Positions 11,548-26,056 of a DNA stretch of 64,000 bases are shown one piece after another. Each line of letters starts with the position of its first letter. Position 1 is the first letter of the stretch. The position numbers were made by a program, and so were the translations under genes. The stretch spans positions 13,269,501 to 13,333,500 of the forward strand of contig JAFFSR010000244.1 in NCBI GenBank assembly GCA_017163975.1, given 5' to 3'. This DNA comes from Anastatus disparis (lineage: Eukaryota > Arthropoda > Insecta > Hymenoptera > Eupelmidae). Below the pieces are notes generated by a model, which was given only the letters and a program-made list of their open reading frames with translations, was not told the origin of the DNA and ran no database searches.

Positions 11548-14453
11548 TTTGTTACGGGAAAGAAATAAAAAATTTATTTCATTTTTTTAATTTAATTTTT
11601 ATTAGGATGATGGTTTAAAGTGTTTTCGATCGTATTACAACCAGAACTATATGGAAATTGAAATCAGAAAGTATTGCTGCTTAATATTATTTGAGTTATT
11701 ATAAAATTAATAAAAATTTATAATTATAATTTCGATACATATACGTAAAAAAAGCTGATTAATTCGAAAAATTAATCTATCAATTTTACAAAAATTTTTG
11801 TGAAATGATTTATAAATTTTTTAAAATATTGTTGCTGCTTAGTAAAATAATAATAAATTGTACTAAAAATTTAAATAAATAAAAATAAATAAATCTAATA
11901 TAATAAAATACTTAATCCACTGACTAGTAATTACAATCGATAATCACATTTTTTCCATGTTAAGCAAACAGTAAAAAACATGCAGTAAACGTTAATACCA
12001 CATCGTATCCTTGTAACGTAATTGTATACCCTGTTCTCAGCTAAAAATCTTCATTCGACACGACAGGATTCCAGGATTGAGTAAAAGGAAAAAAGAAGAA
12101 AAAAATCACATGAGGTACCTCCATTATATCATTAAGCCACGAAATTCCTTTATAGCTACGACTGGCTTTGCTCTTGAAAAAAAAAAAATAAATAAAAAAC
12201 AAAAAAAAGAACGTAAAGTGATCCTGTTATGGACCTCTTTACCTTTCTCCTTTTTTTTTTGTTTTTTTATTTTCTTTTATTCTTTTCTTTTTTCTTCTTT
12301 TATAATGGTAGTGTAACAAACCCTTTAATGGTCAGATGAAATCAGGTGTTGAAAGTGTCCGGCTTATCGCTCTCTCGCACAAAACTCTGTATGTTTTTTC
12401 ATTGAACATTATGCAATATGATATCTGGACTGTATGCTTCCCTTTTTTTTTAATTTCAACAAGTACACATTATGCAATTCATATAACGTATGTACGTTAT
12501 TATCTATCATCAAAATTAAAAGATCGGCCGGCTTTACGTACTGCGTGATGTATATGAATATAGAAATTTTTTGACAATGAAAATCTACTGCTTCTCTTCT
12601 ACCTTTATAGATGGATTATATTTTTGCAAATTGTCAATTTTAATACGTGCAACATTTCCAACATGTCAATCAACACGGTTATCAAAGTAAATTTTACAAA
12701 GTGAAATAGAAATATGATTATAGTGGGATTCTTTTGAGTAACTTGATAAGAATGTGTAATATTACAGAATTGATGTTCTTTGAGCTACATGAGTATAGCG
12801 TCGACTGATATAATTTCATTTTTAAACATTCTTATTCTCATTGATGCATATGTATAAGTAGAAAATAATTTTATTACTTATTTAGAATGAGTTGTAGTTC
12901 AAACGAAATGGAAAATACGTATGTAGCGACAATAAAAATGTTAAATTTTGAATGATTGTGGCATTTTATGAATACTTAACAAGAAATTTAAAAACATCGT
13001 TATAATGAGTAATACAAAAGGTTTAATCATTAAACAAAATTTACAAATATTTTTAATGAAAGTAAACAGAAAAACACTATTATTAATCGTTGTAAAAATA
13101 TTTTACAACGAAAATTTCGAATGAAAAATTAAGATAAGTTTTATTTTACTATATAACCAAGAAATACAAAATAATCTATGAAGCTAGTATCACGTAATGT
13201 TGTACGTTAATGCTTGTGATACTGAAAATAAATTAACAGTGTCATGTTAATCTTTTAACTCCGAGTGTATCGCGTACGTCCATTTAAATTTATGTTCTTT
13301 TTTACACTTTTTAACGTAGTAAATTCAAAATTTCGGAAAATAAACTAACAGATTTGACTAATACATTGAATATTGGAATTATAAATAACCTTTTTTTTAC
13401 TATATTAAATCCTTCAAAAACTAAAAGATGTTTTATGACTGTAAAGTAATAAGAAATTCGATATTATTAGTCATTCCTATATTATTCTAACACTATAATT
13501 TAAAAATTTCTAGATTTGGGCGTTCAAAGTTTAAATTTAATAATATTAGGGTTTAATATAAGCATGCTTCTGTTTTTTCCTTTTTTTCTTGTTCAACACA
13601 CTCCTAAACTATATCTAACATTCATATACATTTCACGAAGCGAGTCAGTCAATCGCGTGTCGAATGAATTGGTCTCAGTTTTGGTTCACAATTTTTTTTA
13701 AAGAAAGAATTAATTTTTGTATAAGCTATTTATATTTTCAAAGAAAATGATTTGATGTATAATATATAATATTTGAAAATAAATTATATAATCCGTGAAT
13801 CAATGTAAATTTATGTCTATCATATGTAATTAATGTTATTACATGGTATTTTTTTAAAGCAATATAATTGATGTTAATAAAACAAACATTAAATAATGAT
13901 TACTTCTAAATTTTACCAAGAACTTACACAATGGATGCCATATTACTGCTATTATTATTATTATTACTTTTGACTAAAGATTACTATGTTCGGCGAAATT
14001 GTCCGTAAATGTAAATAAATGTGTTTGTACGGCAAACGTATGGATTAAAAGCAAAAGAAAAAAAAATGATGTGGGAGATGATCAAATGCACGAAAGTGAT
14101 CTTTCGCAAAATTATGTGGTCCAGACCCTAAAGCTATAGCTGAAATATTAAAGGTAAAAGGAAAGGTCGAAAGGTTGAATGAGAAGGATAAAAAATAAAT
14201 GGGATGATAACGGTAATTTTGAAGTAATTTTAACAATTAATTATTTAACTCTTTTGGTATTCTTTTCTTTAATACCACAATTTCTGTCAGAAAAATTTCT
14301 CTTTTTCTTTGACGTACAAAAATAGACTCTAAATTTTAGTTTTTTTTTAAATTACAATGTTTAATTTAGTTTCTATACTAATTTTTTTTTAATTTAAAAA
14401 AAAAATAATATTCAAGATATTTTTATACACACAAAATTAAACAAAAATTAATG
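11548..14453. other. AT-rich non-coding DNA
   Basis: No gene, RNA or element recognised. Poly-T/poly-A tracts at 12170-12300, an ATT microsatellite near 13950-13970; short frames are composition artefacts. Confidence 0.5.
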
Positions 14454-14660
14454 AGGTCCTCAGTGGCTCACTCGGTAGAGCGTTGGATTCGTATTCTCGA
14501 GGACTCGAGTTCGAGTCCCGCACTCGGCAGCCGATTGATACAAGCATCTCTGTATATGACACATGCGTGCTTTGTTTACAAATACACTGAAAACCTCCGT
14601 CGCTAATCGCAATGATAGCTGAAATACAGCGACGTTAAATAAAATAAAAATTAAATTAAA
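14454..14660 (+). mobile_element. tRNA-derived SINE, family 1 (copy 2)
   Basis: Starts GAGGTCCTCAGTGG, A box TGGCTCACTCGGTAGAGC, B box GAGTTCGAGTCCCGC, then the family body with TCGCTAAT and CAGCGACGTTAAATAAA and an A-rich end. Some interior deletions relative to the 19.9-kb copy. Confidence 0.85.
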
Positions 14661-17600
14661 ATTATTCGATTGATGAAAAGATGCAATTCTTTCTATTGAC
14701 AAATAATGTTAGAAAAAAAAACTTATTTTTTTTCATTAATAGAACAATTGTAGAGCTATAAAATAAACATTACAAGAATAATACAAACACATACGTACAC
14801 ATGTAGCCGTAATAGCATAATGCATAGCATTTCAAGATACAGCAGTTAGAAAACAACAATGACTTTATTCCTTTGATATAATACTGAAACCTTTTATTTA
14901 TTTTTCGCCGTACAAAAAAAAACGCAGCAGCAGAAAAAGAAGGAAAAAGAAAAACAAAAAAAAAAAGTTTGTGCTATGATTATAAACGCAAAGTTGGGTG
15001 TACTTGTCATGCTGTTGGTATATATGTTTTTTATTGATCTTTTCTCTCTCTAGCGCTCTATGGGAATATATAAAAGAATGAATAACTAATGCTATGTACG
15101 TGTACACAAGGTGTTATAACAACCTTATAAATGTTGCTGGGCTTATATATTAGTTTTTCTTCTTTTTTTTTATTTTTAAACTTACGTATGATAACAAAAC
15201 TTTTAACTGTTTAATAAAAATAGTTACCTCATCTTATATTTATGATAATATTTGGGTTGATTTGTAGTTATAGACTCGTTTTAAAATAATATTTTATTAC
15301 TATTTGATTTAATTAAAAATTATTTTAAATTACAATGTTGGATTTTTTTAAATTAAAAGAAGAGTTTTATTTCCATTGTACGCGAGTGACTTTTTTTTAT
15401 CTCTAAAAATAAAAGCCATAGGAATTAATAATTTAAACACTACTGCTTTCTAGTGCTATGAAATATAAAACAGTCCTACAAAAAAAGACTAATTACCTTG
15501 ACGTAAAAACACAGACTATATTACTACTCTTTTTTTTTAACATTGTAGAACTTCATATCGTCTATTTTTATCAGCTCTATTCCAGTTGAGTGATTTACAT
15601 ATACTAATAATGATGTTCAAATAATTTTTTAAAGTTTCGATCATTCTATAAAAGGAGAAATATCCGGAAAGTGTAAATGTAATGAGAAAGGCGTTTAATT
15701 TATTTGGCAATACATTTGCATAAATCAACGAAAAAAATAAACTAAAAATAAAGTTTTGTTTTATTTTTGTTTGAACTAGAAAAAGCTCGATGTTTTATTT
15801 CTCATCTGGTACTGGGGTGCGAGATAAAAACTTTTCGTTGTATTTTTGCATATTTTATTAGGTAGAAGTAACTATATAAATGCGAGACTTAAAACTCGAC
15901 AATTTCACACTGCAAACTTTCTAACGTTAAACTAACGGAGTGGCATTGTTGTAGCTTTATGCTAATCTAAATTATATTAAACGTTTATTTTAAGATTACT
16001 TAAACTTTTATTAAGTTGTACAGTTCTTTTTTTATTTGTGCACTTTTAATTGTCATGATAATATAAATCTTTTAGATAAATGTACTTGGTACTTTTTTTA
16101 TATCCCTTATAGTAAATTGTAAATTGTATAATAAATTGTATTAAATATCAATTTTTTTATTTAGAAAAAAAATAAAATGTACAATTGTAAAATTGCTTTA
16201 TACAAATAAATAATTCGGTTACTTTTTGTTTACCGGATAAATCGGCCAAAAAGAAATTCATTAATATTTCCCCAAAATTCAAGCATAAATAAACAATTTT
16301 AATGAAATTCCAAAATTGTTTGGAAAGTATCATCAAACGTAAAAGCTGATTGCATTATCCGTATTCAAACATAATAAATCGGTATTTAATCCGAAATTCT
16401 CGACAATTAATAATATGTAATTTCATTTAATCAACAATTTTACAAATGATAAAAAAAAGTTATTACCAAAACCGGCTGGATATTCATTATCCATTCGTTT
16501 AAGCTTAGGCACGTACCTCTCGACATTTTTGACAAACATTCAGTCCTCTATACCGGAATAAAAACACTTTGTTAGTATTTATTTATTTTATATGTTCTCC
16601 CTCTAGTTTAAATAAACATAATAAAATCTGAAGGGATGACAAAATTTGATTTGTTTATTGGTCACCCAACGGACAATATAAAAAAAGAGAAAAAAAGGAA
16701 TGTATAAGGTAGGCGTGTTTTACTATGTAAAGGTTGAAAAGAAAAAATTAATGAGAACGTGATTCTTCAGCACCTAAGAGAGAAACGTTTCCCCAAAGGC
16801 TATAATAAGAAAGGACAAGATAAACAAGGCAGCTTCTGGACATCACCGAAAAATTTCTTTCCTCTCTTTCTTCTGACGAAAGGATCTCTTTAAAATTGTT
16901 ATAACACGTGTTATTTTCTCGAGACGAGACCACACGCGAATATATATATATTCCTTATAAATTTTTCTCTCTCTTTGCTCTCACTTATGCATGGAGAGTT
17001 CATTGTATAGTTGGAATTGTAGCTCGTATAAGAGATAACGCACTCGTATATACGTACGTAGATAGGGGAGAGGGAAGGGAATGCGTGTTAAAGAGTATTG
17101 GCATATCGCATTCCTTGATGTAACTATACATTAAGTGAGAGGTGTGTTTTGTATTTTGGAATTTTACTTTGATTAAAGCTTTTGGTATTTTTTTAACAGA
17201 GAGAGGGGACATGATTGTATATGTTTAAATAAAACATAAATTATATTGATTTTTGTAACGTATGCTGAAATCAATATAATCTAGATTGACTTGATTGATT
17301 ATTTTAATCGTGAAACACAATTACTTTTTTTATTGAGATTCGTATTTTCTATTACTAATAAAAATTTAGTGAAATTTTTTAAAAACAAATGATTACAATT
17401 CAATTTATTGATTTTTTAAAGAATTGTATTAATTTTAACAATTTATAATTTAATAAGAAATAACTTTCAAAAATATAAACAATCAAGTTTTCATAAAGAA
17501 TTACATGTGAATCGTTTCAGATTTCAATTAAAATAAAATATTATTAATACTCATGCAATAGATATTTAATAAAATGAATTGTTACATTAAAATTAAAAAT

Positions 17601-19512
17601 AATGTATACATTATCATAATCAATTCAAACAAACGGCAGCAAGATGCATCGAAAAAAAAAACACTTCTGAATACAAAACACAAAAAATTTAGTTATACCA
17701 TAACGGAATGCAGTAGCCGGTTAACCATAAACGATTCCGATGTATCTTATACGTTATATAGCGGATATTACTTTCTCTATAAGTAGCTCCTCGTAAAAAA
17801 AGGAAGAAATAACAATTTTAACAATACAAAAGAAAAATATACCGTTCTCAAAAATCCAGTCGCTAAGCTTCCTATTCTAATAAAATATTTATGTTTCTTC
17901 TTATGGTTATTTCAATAATCAAGTGCTATAGGTTACGAGCATTACTGCGTTATAAGCGTATATTACGGTGATCGTTTGTATAGCTACCAAAACAGGTCAA
18001 GCTGCTGGTTATTTAAGACAGGTAAATATGGAATAATGAAATTTTAGAATTTTTTTTCATCTTTAATTTTTAGGATGTGACTGTTTGCTTTTACTTAACC
18101 ACCTTTTTTGCACGCTAATTTTACATTTTTTACTTAAATTTGTCGACGTTTAGCTTTCTTCGCTGCATAATACGTGCAAATCTCGCGTATCTCAATTTGC
18201 TAAACCAACTTAAAATAACAGTATTTAAAGATAATTTATCACTTCTGTATGTATACAACAAAAGATAAATGTTTAAAGATATAAATCGACTTGAAAAGAA
18301 GTCAGCGAGACAATAATTTTAGTATTCTTGCATAAGAATACCATAATCACAGTAATTAACATTCTATATTTCACATCAAGTATAAGCTCAACCACCTTGA
18401 AAAAAAGCTTAAAAAAAAGAGAATGAAGAAGAAGAAAAAAAAATCCACCTTACCATTCATAGGGTCATCGTCTTCCTTCCTTTCCCCCAGACTCTCTCTT
18501 TCTTTCTCTATATAACCCCTTATGTGCTTTTTTATACGTATATATACCTTTTGTCCGATGCGTATATATATGCGCGTGCAACGAAAGAAAAGGTATGTAT
18601 GTATATACACACACGCGTGTGTATAAGAGAGGCATAGCTATATATACGCTAATGTCCTAAGAGAGCCGCGAGGGTCATGTTGAGTGGGCGTCGGCAAGAC
18701 AAGGTGCCTTGTGTGTATATGTGTGTATGTATGTATGCGGCTTTAAAAGAAAAGAGAAAGAGAGAAAGGACCACCCGTATACATACTCCTCTTATCGAGG
18801 ACCTATCTCTATACTTTTTTTTTCTTTCTTTTTTTTTCATCTTTTATCGCTTTTTTTCGCTCTCTATCTTTCTCTCTCTCTCTTTTTCTTTATCTTTTAG
18901 TCTATTGTTTTATTTCTATCTCTTTTGCTTTTTGGTTTAGTTTTAGCAGAGATAAAAGGTGCGCGGAGAGCAAGAGAGAGAAATTTGCGAAAGTATGATT
19001 CATTTGTATTGCCTTAAGTTGTCTGAGTTTTGTACGTATAAATAATAGAAATAGATTTTAATATGATAATAAAAACAATCAATTAAGAATGAGGAAGTGA
19101 GAGATTTAACTTGAAAAAATTTTAATGTTTTATTTAAATTAATTTAACTTGTACACCAAACTTTTATTTTATAAGGAAATATTTTTAAAAGTTTTAAGCT
19201 ATGATCAAATTGATGGGAATGAGAAGATTTTTCGTCAGAGGCGTTTTTTAACCACTTCACAAGTATATACATTGTATAATGAAGAAATAGTATTTTACAT
19301 CATCATTTCCGATATTTTTTTATCAAATAATTATTTAATGGCTTATAAATTTCTTAGCGCGTCTTCGCTTCTTTCTCCTGTTACAAAAGGTATCCGTTTT
19401 GATATCAAACTCCAAGGTCTTTTAAACGCTTTTATGTATGCATTATCAAATATTATAATTGAATTACGGCAAGACGAAAACATTCCGAAGAATCTTTATT
19501 TCTTTATACCTA
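14661..19512. other. AT-rich non-coding DNA
   Basis: No supported gene. Includes pyrimidine-rich and GA-rich stretches (16670-17210, 18390-18500, 18800-18985) and CA/TG microsatellite patches near 18590-18630 and 18710-18740. Open frames at 18.4-18.9 kb are low-complexity Ser/Phe/Leu shadows of CTTT repeats. Confidence 0.5.
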
Positions 19513-19752
19513 CACTGCTAAAAAATGCATGAAATTTGCTTCCAGTACATGCATTAATTTTCTAAAAATACGTTAAAATTACGGTAAAATGTATTAATTT
19601 TCATGCAAATCATCATTAAATTTTATTTATTATTAAGATGAAATTTAATACTGATTTGCATGAAAATTAATACATTTTATCGTAATTTTAATGTATTTTC
19701 CGAAAATTTAATGCATGTACTGGAAGCAAATTTCATGTATTTTTTAACAGTG
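19513..19752. mobile_element. TA-flanked MITE with about 115-bp inverted repeats
   Basis: Ends CACTGCTAAAAAATGCATGA and, on the other strand, CACTGTTAAAAAATACATGA. Both arms continue with GAAATTTGCTTCCAGTACAT. TA dinucleotides flank both ends (19511-19512, 19753-19754), as in Tc1/mariner-type integration. Related MITE ends occur at 43.8, 45.5 and 61.3 kb. Confidence 0.75.
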
Positions 19753-19921
19753 TAAAATTTTTGTAAGTCATATTTTATTAGAGCATTGTATTTAGTAATT
19801 TATCATAGAATTAAGCTTATGCATGAACAAAATATATATTCGACTGCCAGACATTAAAATTAAATGCAAGGTTTGTAGAATGTTTATGAAATTTTACAAT
19901 CTTTATATGATGAAAATTTGA

Positions 19922-20123
19922 GAGGTCGTCAGTGGCTCAGTTGGTAGAGCGATGGATTCGTATTCTCGAGGACTCGAGTTCGAGCCCCGCTCTCGGCCGA
20001 TTTCTACAAGCACCACTGTACGTTACATGTGCTTTGTACACAAACATACCTCTGTCGCTAATTAGCTTAGCATCGTAATGACAGCATAAATGCAGCGACG
20101 TTAATAAATAAAGAAAAAAAAAA
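19922..20123 (+). mobile_element. tRNA-derived SINE, family 1 (copy 3, best preserved)
   Basis: Begins GAGGTCGTCAGTGGCTCAG; A box TGGCTCAGTTGGTAGAGC and B box GAGTTCGAGCCCCGC are intact. The body carries ACAAGCACCACTGTACG, a CATGTGCTTTG word, GTCGCTAATTAGC and CAGCGACGTTAATAAATAAA before an A run. The cleanest pol III promoter of the four copies. Confidence 0.9.
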
Positions 20124-20533
20124 TATTAATATTGATGTCAATACTTTTTTCTTTTAATGTTGAAATTTTGAAAAAATTTTGAAACTTTCACGTTTTACCG
20201 AAAAAAGTATATCCATCGGTTTAACATAAAAAATTTTTTTATTTATCACGCGCTACTATCGGAAACTATCTTCTTATTCAACATTGACTTTTCTCCTGAC
20301 TATTTATCCTAACACGCGCGCATCGAGAGAAAAGAGAGTCAAAGTCGAAAAGTACACGTGCAAGTCTTGTAAGAAAGACACACCGGAAGAGAAAGAAACA
20401 CCTATAAGCAAAGAAGAAACTCGACTCTCTTTCTCTCTCTCTTCTCTTCTCTTATGTACGCCAGTGTATAAGTTCTAACATGCGTTCATACGTTCAATGG
20501 AGCAAGCCAAAGTCATTCACGAGGGATGTCTTG

Positions 20534-20536
<3 letters not shown>

Positions 20537-20572
<36 letters not shown>
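20537..20572. repeat. TA dinucleotide microsatellite
   Basis: Uninterrupted TA repeats of about 36 bp, directly visible. Confidence 0.9.
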
Positions 20573-20573
<1 letters not shown>

Positions 20574-23263
20574 TCCCCTTATATACATACATGTATACCT
20601 ACAAAAGCTTGCTTACGCTTGTGCACACCTGGTAATACATGAAGAAATGCTTTTACATCTACACGCGCATATATGCACCTTTTAGACACACACGCAACAC
20701 ACTTTATATTCTACGCGATACATACTTGGCTGACCAAGACACACATCTATACTTGTTTTTTTTTTATTTTAAAAACGAGTCACTTCGATGTATGTTAAAA
20801 AAAAAGAGAGAGAGTATGTGTAGTATGCTTCGAAAGGTTTCTTTATACTTGTATAAGCCCTAATATAAAGCGCTCTTTCGAAACTAGGAATTTTTCTTTT
20901 TCGATGGATTTTCTTTTTTTTTCTCTTTCTTTCGGAAAGTGTTAGATGTTTGGATGAAGATTTTTTTTTGTAAACTCAAATGTTTTTGATTTCAAAAATT
21001 ATATTTGATAAGAAAATTTTATAGTTTTTTTGTTTTACATTAGATTTTATACAATGAAGAAATATAAATAAATGTTTAATTTTTTGTTAAATATAAATTT
21101 AATCTTACATTTTCATTTTCATATATTTATTTTGTAAATTTAATTTAAATTTTATTAATGCTTTAAAAAATTTGCATTGTTACATGTAGTTAAATAATAA
21201 TTAAAAATTGATAAAACTTCAAGCTTGTTAAAATTTTTTCAAATATTAAATTTCTTTATTTTCCGATCAGCATTTGTTTACATATCCCAGAAATCATTTC
21301 ATAAATTAATAATTAATCAAGCTCCCAATTCGTTATAATTTTTTTTTTCACAGATTAAATTCCGATATTATTTTTCGACGATTTTTGTTTACGCATCGCG
21401 TATAGAAAACATTTCACATAAAACTGCGTAATTAAAATATCGAAAAAAATATAAAACGTTAAACCAGTTGTTCTTTCAATTTTTTGCGGTATACATACAC
21501 GCCGGTACACATGGCTTTAAGCTATATGGTTATTGATTTTTAACAATTAACTACAGTAGCAATGCTAACAGTTGAAAATTGAATGAGATTATATTACCCG
21601 TACAATTCAAATGATAAAATAAAGTTGAAAGAAAAAAATAAATATTATGTGTTTCATTTATTTTAAATAAAAGCATTCCGATACAAATAGTTCTTTTTTT
21701 TTATTTGCGTTTTCCGATTATATGATTTTTCTTTTGTAATTATAAATTCATATTCGGAGTATCGATATTAAACGTTGTATTATTGGAAATAAATTTATAT
21801 ATATTTTTATCAATATTTTGAATGAATAAAGTCTCGATGGTTTCATAGTAAATATTTGCAACCAATGTAAAAAAAAATGTTTCCACCTTTGAAAGATAAT
21901 ATACGCATAAATCATATGTGCCTATTGCGATCTAAAATTGAAAAAAAAACAGTTGAAAATACGAATATGAAAGGCTTCTCGATATTATTTATATTTAAAA
22001 GCGCATCATGGGCTTTTCAATGCGCAAAGCGCGAAGTGCACTTTAACGGACATCATTTTTTTTTTGTTCAACAACGCGTTTACGGGAGGGAAAAAAAATA
22101 GAACGAGTGGAACGAAATACGGTCTAAAACGAGTACTTTTTATGTTATTTTTTTTTAGCGAACGGTGCACGCTTTAAAAAACTTTTAGGTACACTTTGTA
22201 GAGAGGTTAAAGGGCCATTTTATTGCGGCCTCGTTGTCTGCGTGGTTTTTTTTTTTTTTTTTTTTGAAGGGTGACGCAAAAGAGAAGAGAATCGATAAGG
22301 TAAATGTAGCCACTCATTCGATGAGGAAAAAGAGTACGATAATTGAACGGTTACGTTTTATATATGCACTGTTTGGTATAATCTAGTTGAAACTTTTTTT
22401 TTTTTATACTCGCCGTGTTATCGATGGATAAGCGAAACTTTTGATGCGATTGTTGGATATACGCATTTAGAATTTTTTTTCATGCGATTTGCATTAATAC
22501 TCTGTTTACTGAATTAATGGTAAGTGCTGGTTGAAATTTTTTTATTTAATTTTTAGTGCATAGAAAATATTCAAAATAGTATGTGTGAATGTTAAAAATT
22601 GTCACTTCACTGTATTTAAATTTGATTAATTCATTATACATTTTTTACGATTCTGATCTACATATAAATATATATTTTGATTTTTGTTTACGGTTTTGTA
22701 CAAAATTAAAGAAAATCATTTTTTTAAGTTTTTATATAATTATAAAAAAATGCAATATACATGATACCACTATTTAATATTTACTTCTTATCATAATAAA
22801 AACAAAATGTTCTCATAAACATATTAACATTTTGTACAAAAATAATATACTTTTTTCATTGATGGTGTTGCACCATCCTCATCCTTATCATTAATAGACG
22901 TGCTCTTAAATTCATCATTCAGTGTCATGGCATTATCTAATGCACATTGATTGATATCAAATTGACTTTAGGCTCTAAAAAAATACTTTCATGTTACTTT
23001 CAACACTTTTTTGCTATCAATAATATTACAAATTTGAGTACTGTAAGAAGTGAATGAAAGCTTTTATGTTACATATCCCTTCGTTGGAGGTACGACTATA
23101 CATCATGGTTTACATTAACGTTTGTTTGTATTAATTCAAAGAGAAGGAGGAGGAGGAGGTTAGCATTATTCGATATATATTGTGAACATAGACTAAAATT
23201 TCTCGTATCCAATTATATACCATCAGTCTACACGTTTGGTAACAATTTCACTTTGTCCCGAAA

Positions 23264-23605
23264 CCATTTGCTAATTCAGCAATCATATTGTCAGCTATGA
23301 GTTCATAGAATCGATAATATTCTATGATTTTTTCAGTATCCATCATAGATACAAATTTTAATTTTTCAAACATGTTTATTCCAAATTTGTTTATCGATCA
23401 TTGACACTGCACTAACATCTGCTAAATACAGTGTACCTAATGAATTTTTAATTGACAGTTTGCAATGCAATCGCACAAATACAAGTAAACAGAACTTCTC
23501 GAGCCCGTCCGCAATGTCACGCTGAAAACCACAATTGCATTTATAGTTAAGCACTCGAATTATGCTTAAATGTTTCTCTAACCACTTGATTACATTAGCA
23601 TACAC
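23264..23605 (-). pseudogene. unidentified protein-like remnant with a frame change
   Basis: On the minus strand a 79-codon frame (from 23605) with mixed composition, including KCNCGFQRDIADGLEKF and LLVFVRLHCKL, ends at 23366. A second frame picks up at about 23374 with MFEKLKFVSMMDTEKIIEYY and runs to about 23264. Composition differs from the low-complexity frames elsewhere. I do not recognise the family; a decayed transposase or other pseudogene is possible. No start, splice sites or intact frame can be defended. Confidence 0.25.
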
Positions 23606-25865
23606 TAATTTGTACTGTTAATGATATTCTTTTTTAATCAGCGATGCATCCGAAGGTGACGCCTGCAAGCGACCGTCAACGTGAAATGTAGATGTTTCTA
23701 TTGATCCAATAATCAAGTTGATCAATAAGGTTGGCTTTTTATTTGTACTCAGCTTTGAAAAAAGTTAGAGATATTATTGTAGTTATAATTATTATTATGA
23801 CTATTTTTTTAAAAAGATTACCAAAAGTTTGTTATGCACAGTAATGGTTATCAAAATAATTGCTTCCATTTCTTTATATCGAGGGGTATAAATAAGGTAT
23901 CTATTTGGGTAATTTTTTAAGAAGATATTTATGTTACAATTTTTTAACTCCATCAGTTAATATTTAGACGAAATTAAAATATTACATTTCTTTAAAAAAT
24001 TATTCATTTTTCACGATAACTTAACCAATTATTAAAATTCAAGAAACTAAAGACAAATGGTATGAAAAGAGAAAAACAAATTTATGTACACAAAAACGAA
24101 AAAATGTATTTAACAAATCATGTGTTTCGACAATAATTTTGCAAAATTTGCTTATTGTAAAAAATCATAACGTTAATATGGTACAAACAATAATTTTTCA
24201 TCTTTACTTTATTTTCAAACAAGCAAAAAAAAAAAGAGACTGAAACTAAAAGAGCCCGTTATAACACATTTACAAGAATCTTTATAAAAGTTGCGAGCGT
24301 TCTTTTTAAATTGCACCGTAAACTTTATACCAAGCGCTTTCTCTAAGGCACATTATTTTTATTTTTTTCTTCTCTCTGTACCTTGAGCGTAACACCCCAC
24401 CCCTTTTTACATATAGTTAACGCTGCTTGTGCACCCACTTCCGGACTTTGTTTTCATTCGCGCGAGAACGCGATGTGCAACGTATTTACGAGACTCCTCT
24501 CGTAATACTCGCGAGATAATGAGGTGAGCATACATCTTTTGAGCGCGCTTGCAGATAATGTTTTTTGCTGCTTTTTTCCCTTTTTTTTGCTTTTTTTTTG
24601 TTGTTGCCGTTGTTGTAAGGACTTCCTTACTTCGTTTAAAACTGTCCAAGTTCGAAAACAAGATTTTACGCAAAGAGTTTTGCGCGTTGATAAGAAAAAG
24701 CTGGAGCTTTGTTAAAATAATGATAAGTTGAAAGTCTCGAATTTAAGATGAACATAGACTAAACATTTTTTTATGAAATTAATTTCAGTTGAAATAACAA
24801 ACATTATTTAAGTATACATAGTTAGAACTTTTATATGAATGCTTCTTCGTTAAAAATATTACAAATATGCGTATAAAATAATTATTAATATTTGCATTAA
24901 ACGATTAAATGTTGTAGTATCATAAACGTGTTAATTAACATTATCGTGATTGAGTGATGACAAAAAACTTGATAAACGATACCAACATTTTAAAAACAAC
25001 ATAAAGTCTGTTATATTCAAACTTCCCTTCGACTAAAACTCTAAAAAATCGAATCCTTTCAATTTCATCTTACTTTTTTTAAATCCAAGTAAAACTAACT
25101 TCCGCCTATGATCAATCTTGATGGATACGCATCGAAGAGGACAAAATTGGTGAAAATATTTGCTAAGGAGAAAAGAAACGGAAAGTCTCAATACCGATAA
25201 TGGACAGCGTCGTCAGTAAATCACGTATATATGTATACATGTATATATAGGAAGAAACGGATAGAGTTTGAAAGGTATGTTAGAGAAATAGGATGAATAG
25301 ATTGGGTCGAACGTTTTGTCAGGGAGATGACTCGATTTGTGACGTTGAGGAGAATAGAACGAGCTCTAGCTGTGTTTTCTTTCTCTTCTTTTTTCCTTTT
25401 CTTCTTTTTTTTGCTATACGTAGTTTCTTTTTTTCATTGTCAATTGTGTATGTTTGGACACTCCAAATATCCGAAAAATTTTTCTCATTTCTAGGATTGC
25501 TTGTTGTGTGCAAACGTAAGATTTGAATGCATTGTAGGAAGAAAGTAATATGTTAAGAGAAAGGAATGTAAGGAAGCAATAATTATTTTTTTTTTAATTT
25601 TTGGAATTATATAATGATGTTTGGATGACAATATTATTTGCCAAAAACAAATATTTTATGAATAAAAATTTTAATCAATTAATTTTTTAATTTTTAAATG
25701 AAAAATTTATTATTTTTTAAATATAATGTAAATGAAAATTCAGTGAATTTTGAAATAAATCTATCTTATTGTTTAACATTTCTGAAGAATATTAAAAAAA
25801 AATTTGGCAAATTTCAAAATGAAGAATTTTTATTAGTGCTAAGAAATAAAGTATGATCATTGGTT

Positions 25866-26056
25866 ATTTTATTTAACGTCGCTGTATTTATGCTATGATT
25901 GCAATGATAATTAGCGACGGAAGTCGTCAGCGTGTATGTAAACAAAGCACATGTAACATTACAGTGGTATTTGTATAAATCGGCTGAGAGCGGTATTCGA
26001 ACTCGGATCCTCGAGTTTGTGAATCCATCGCTCTACCAAGTGAGCCACTGACGACC
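25866..26056 (-). mobile_element. tRNA-derived SINE, family 1 (copy 4)
   Basis: Minus-strand copy: GGTCGTCAGTGGCTCACTTG, A box variant TGGCTCACTTGGTAGAGC, B box GAGTTCGAATACC, body with TCGCTAATTATC and CAGCGACGTTAAATAAA; T-rich left end on plus. B box slightly mutated. Confidence 0.85.

Larger units (their letters stand above)
20124..25865. other. mostly non-coding AT-rich DNA
   Basis: Contains a TA microsatellite (20537-20572), a 21-base T run at 22245-22265, and pyrimidine tracts at 24560-24605 and 25375-25440. The only stretch with a protein-like feel is 23264-23605 (listed separately). No other gene seen. Confidence 0.5.
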
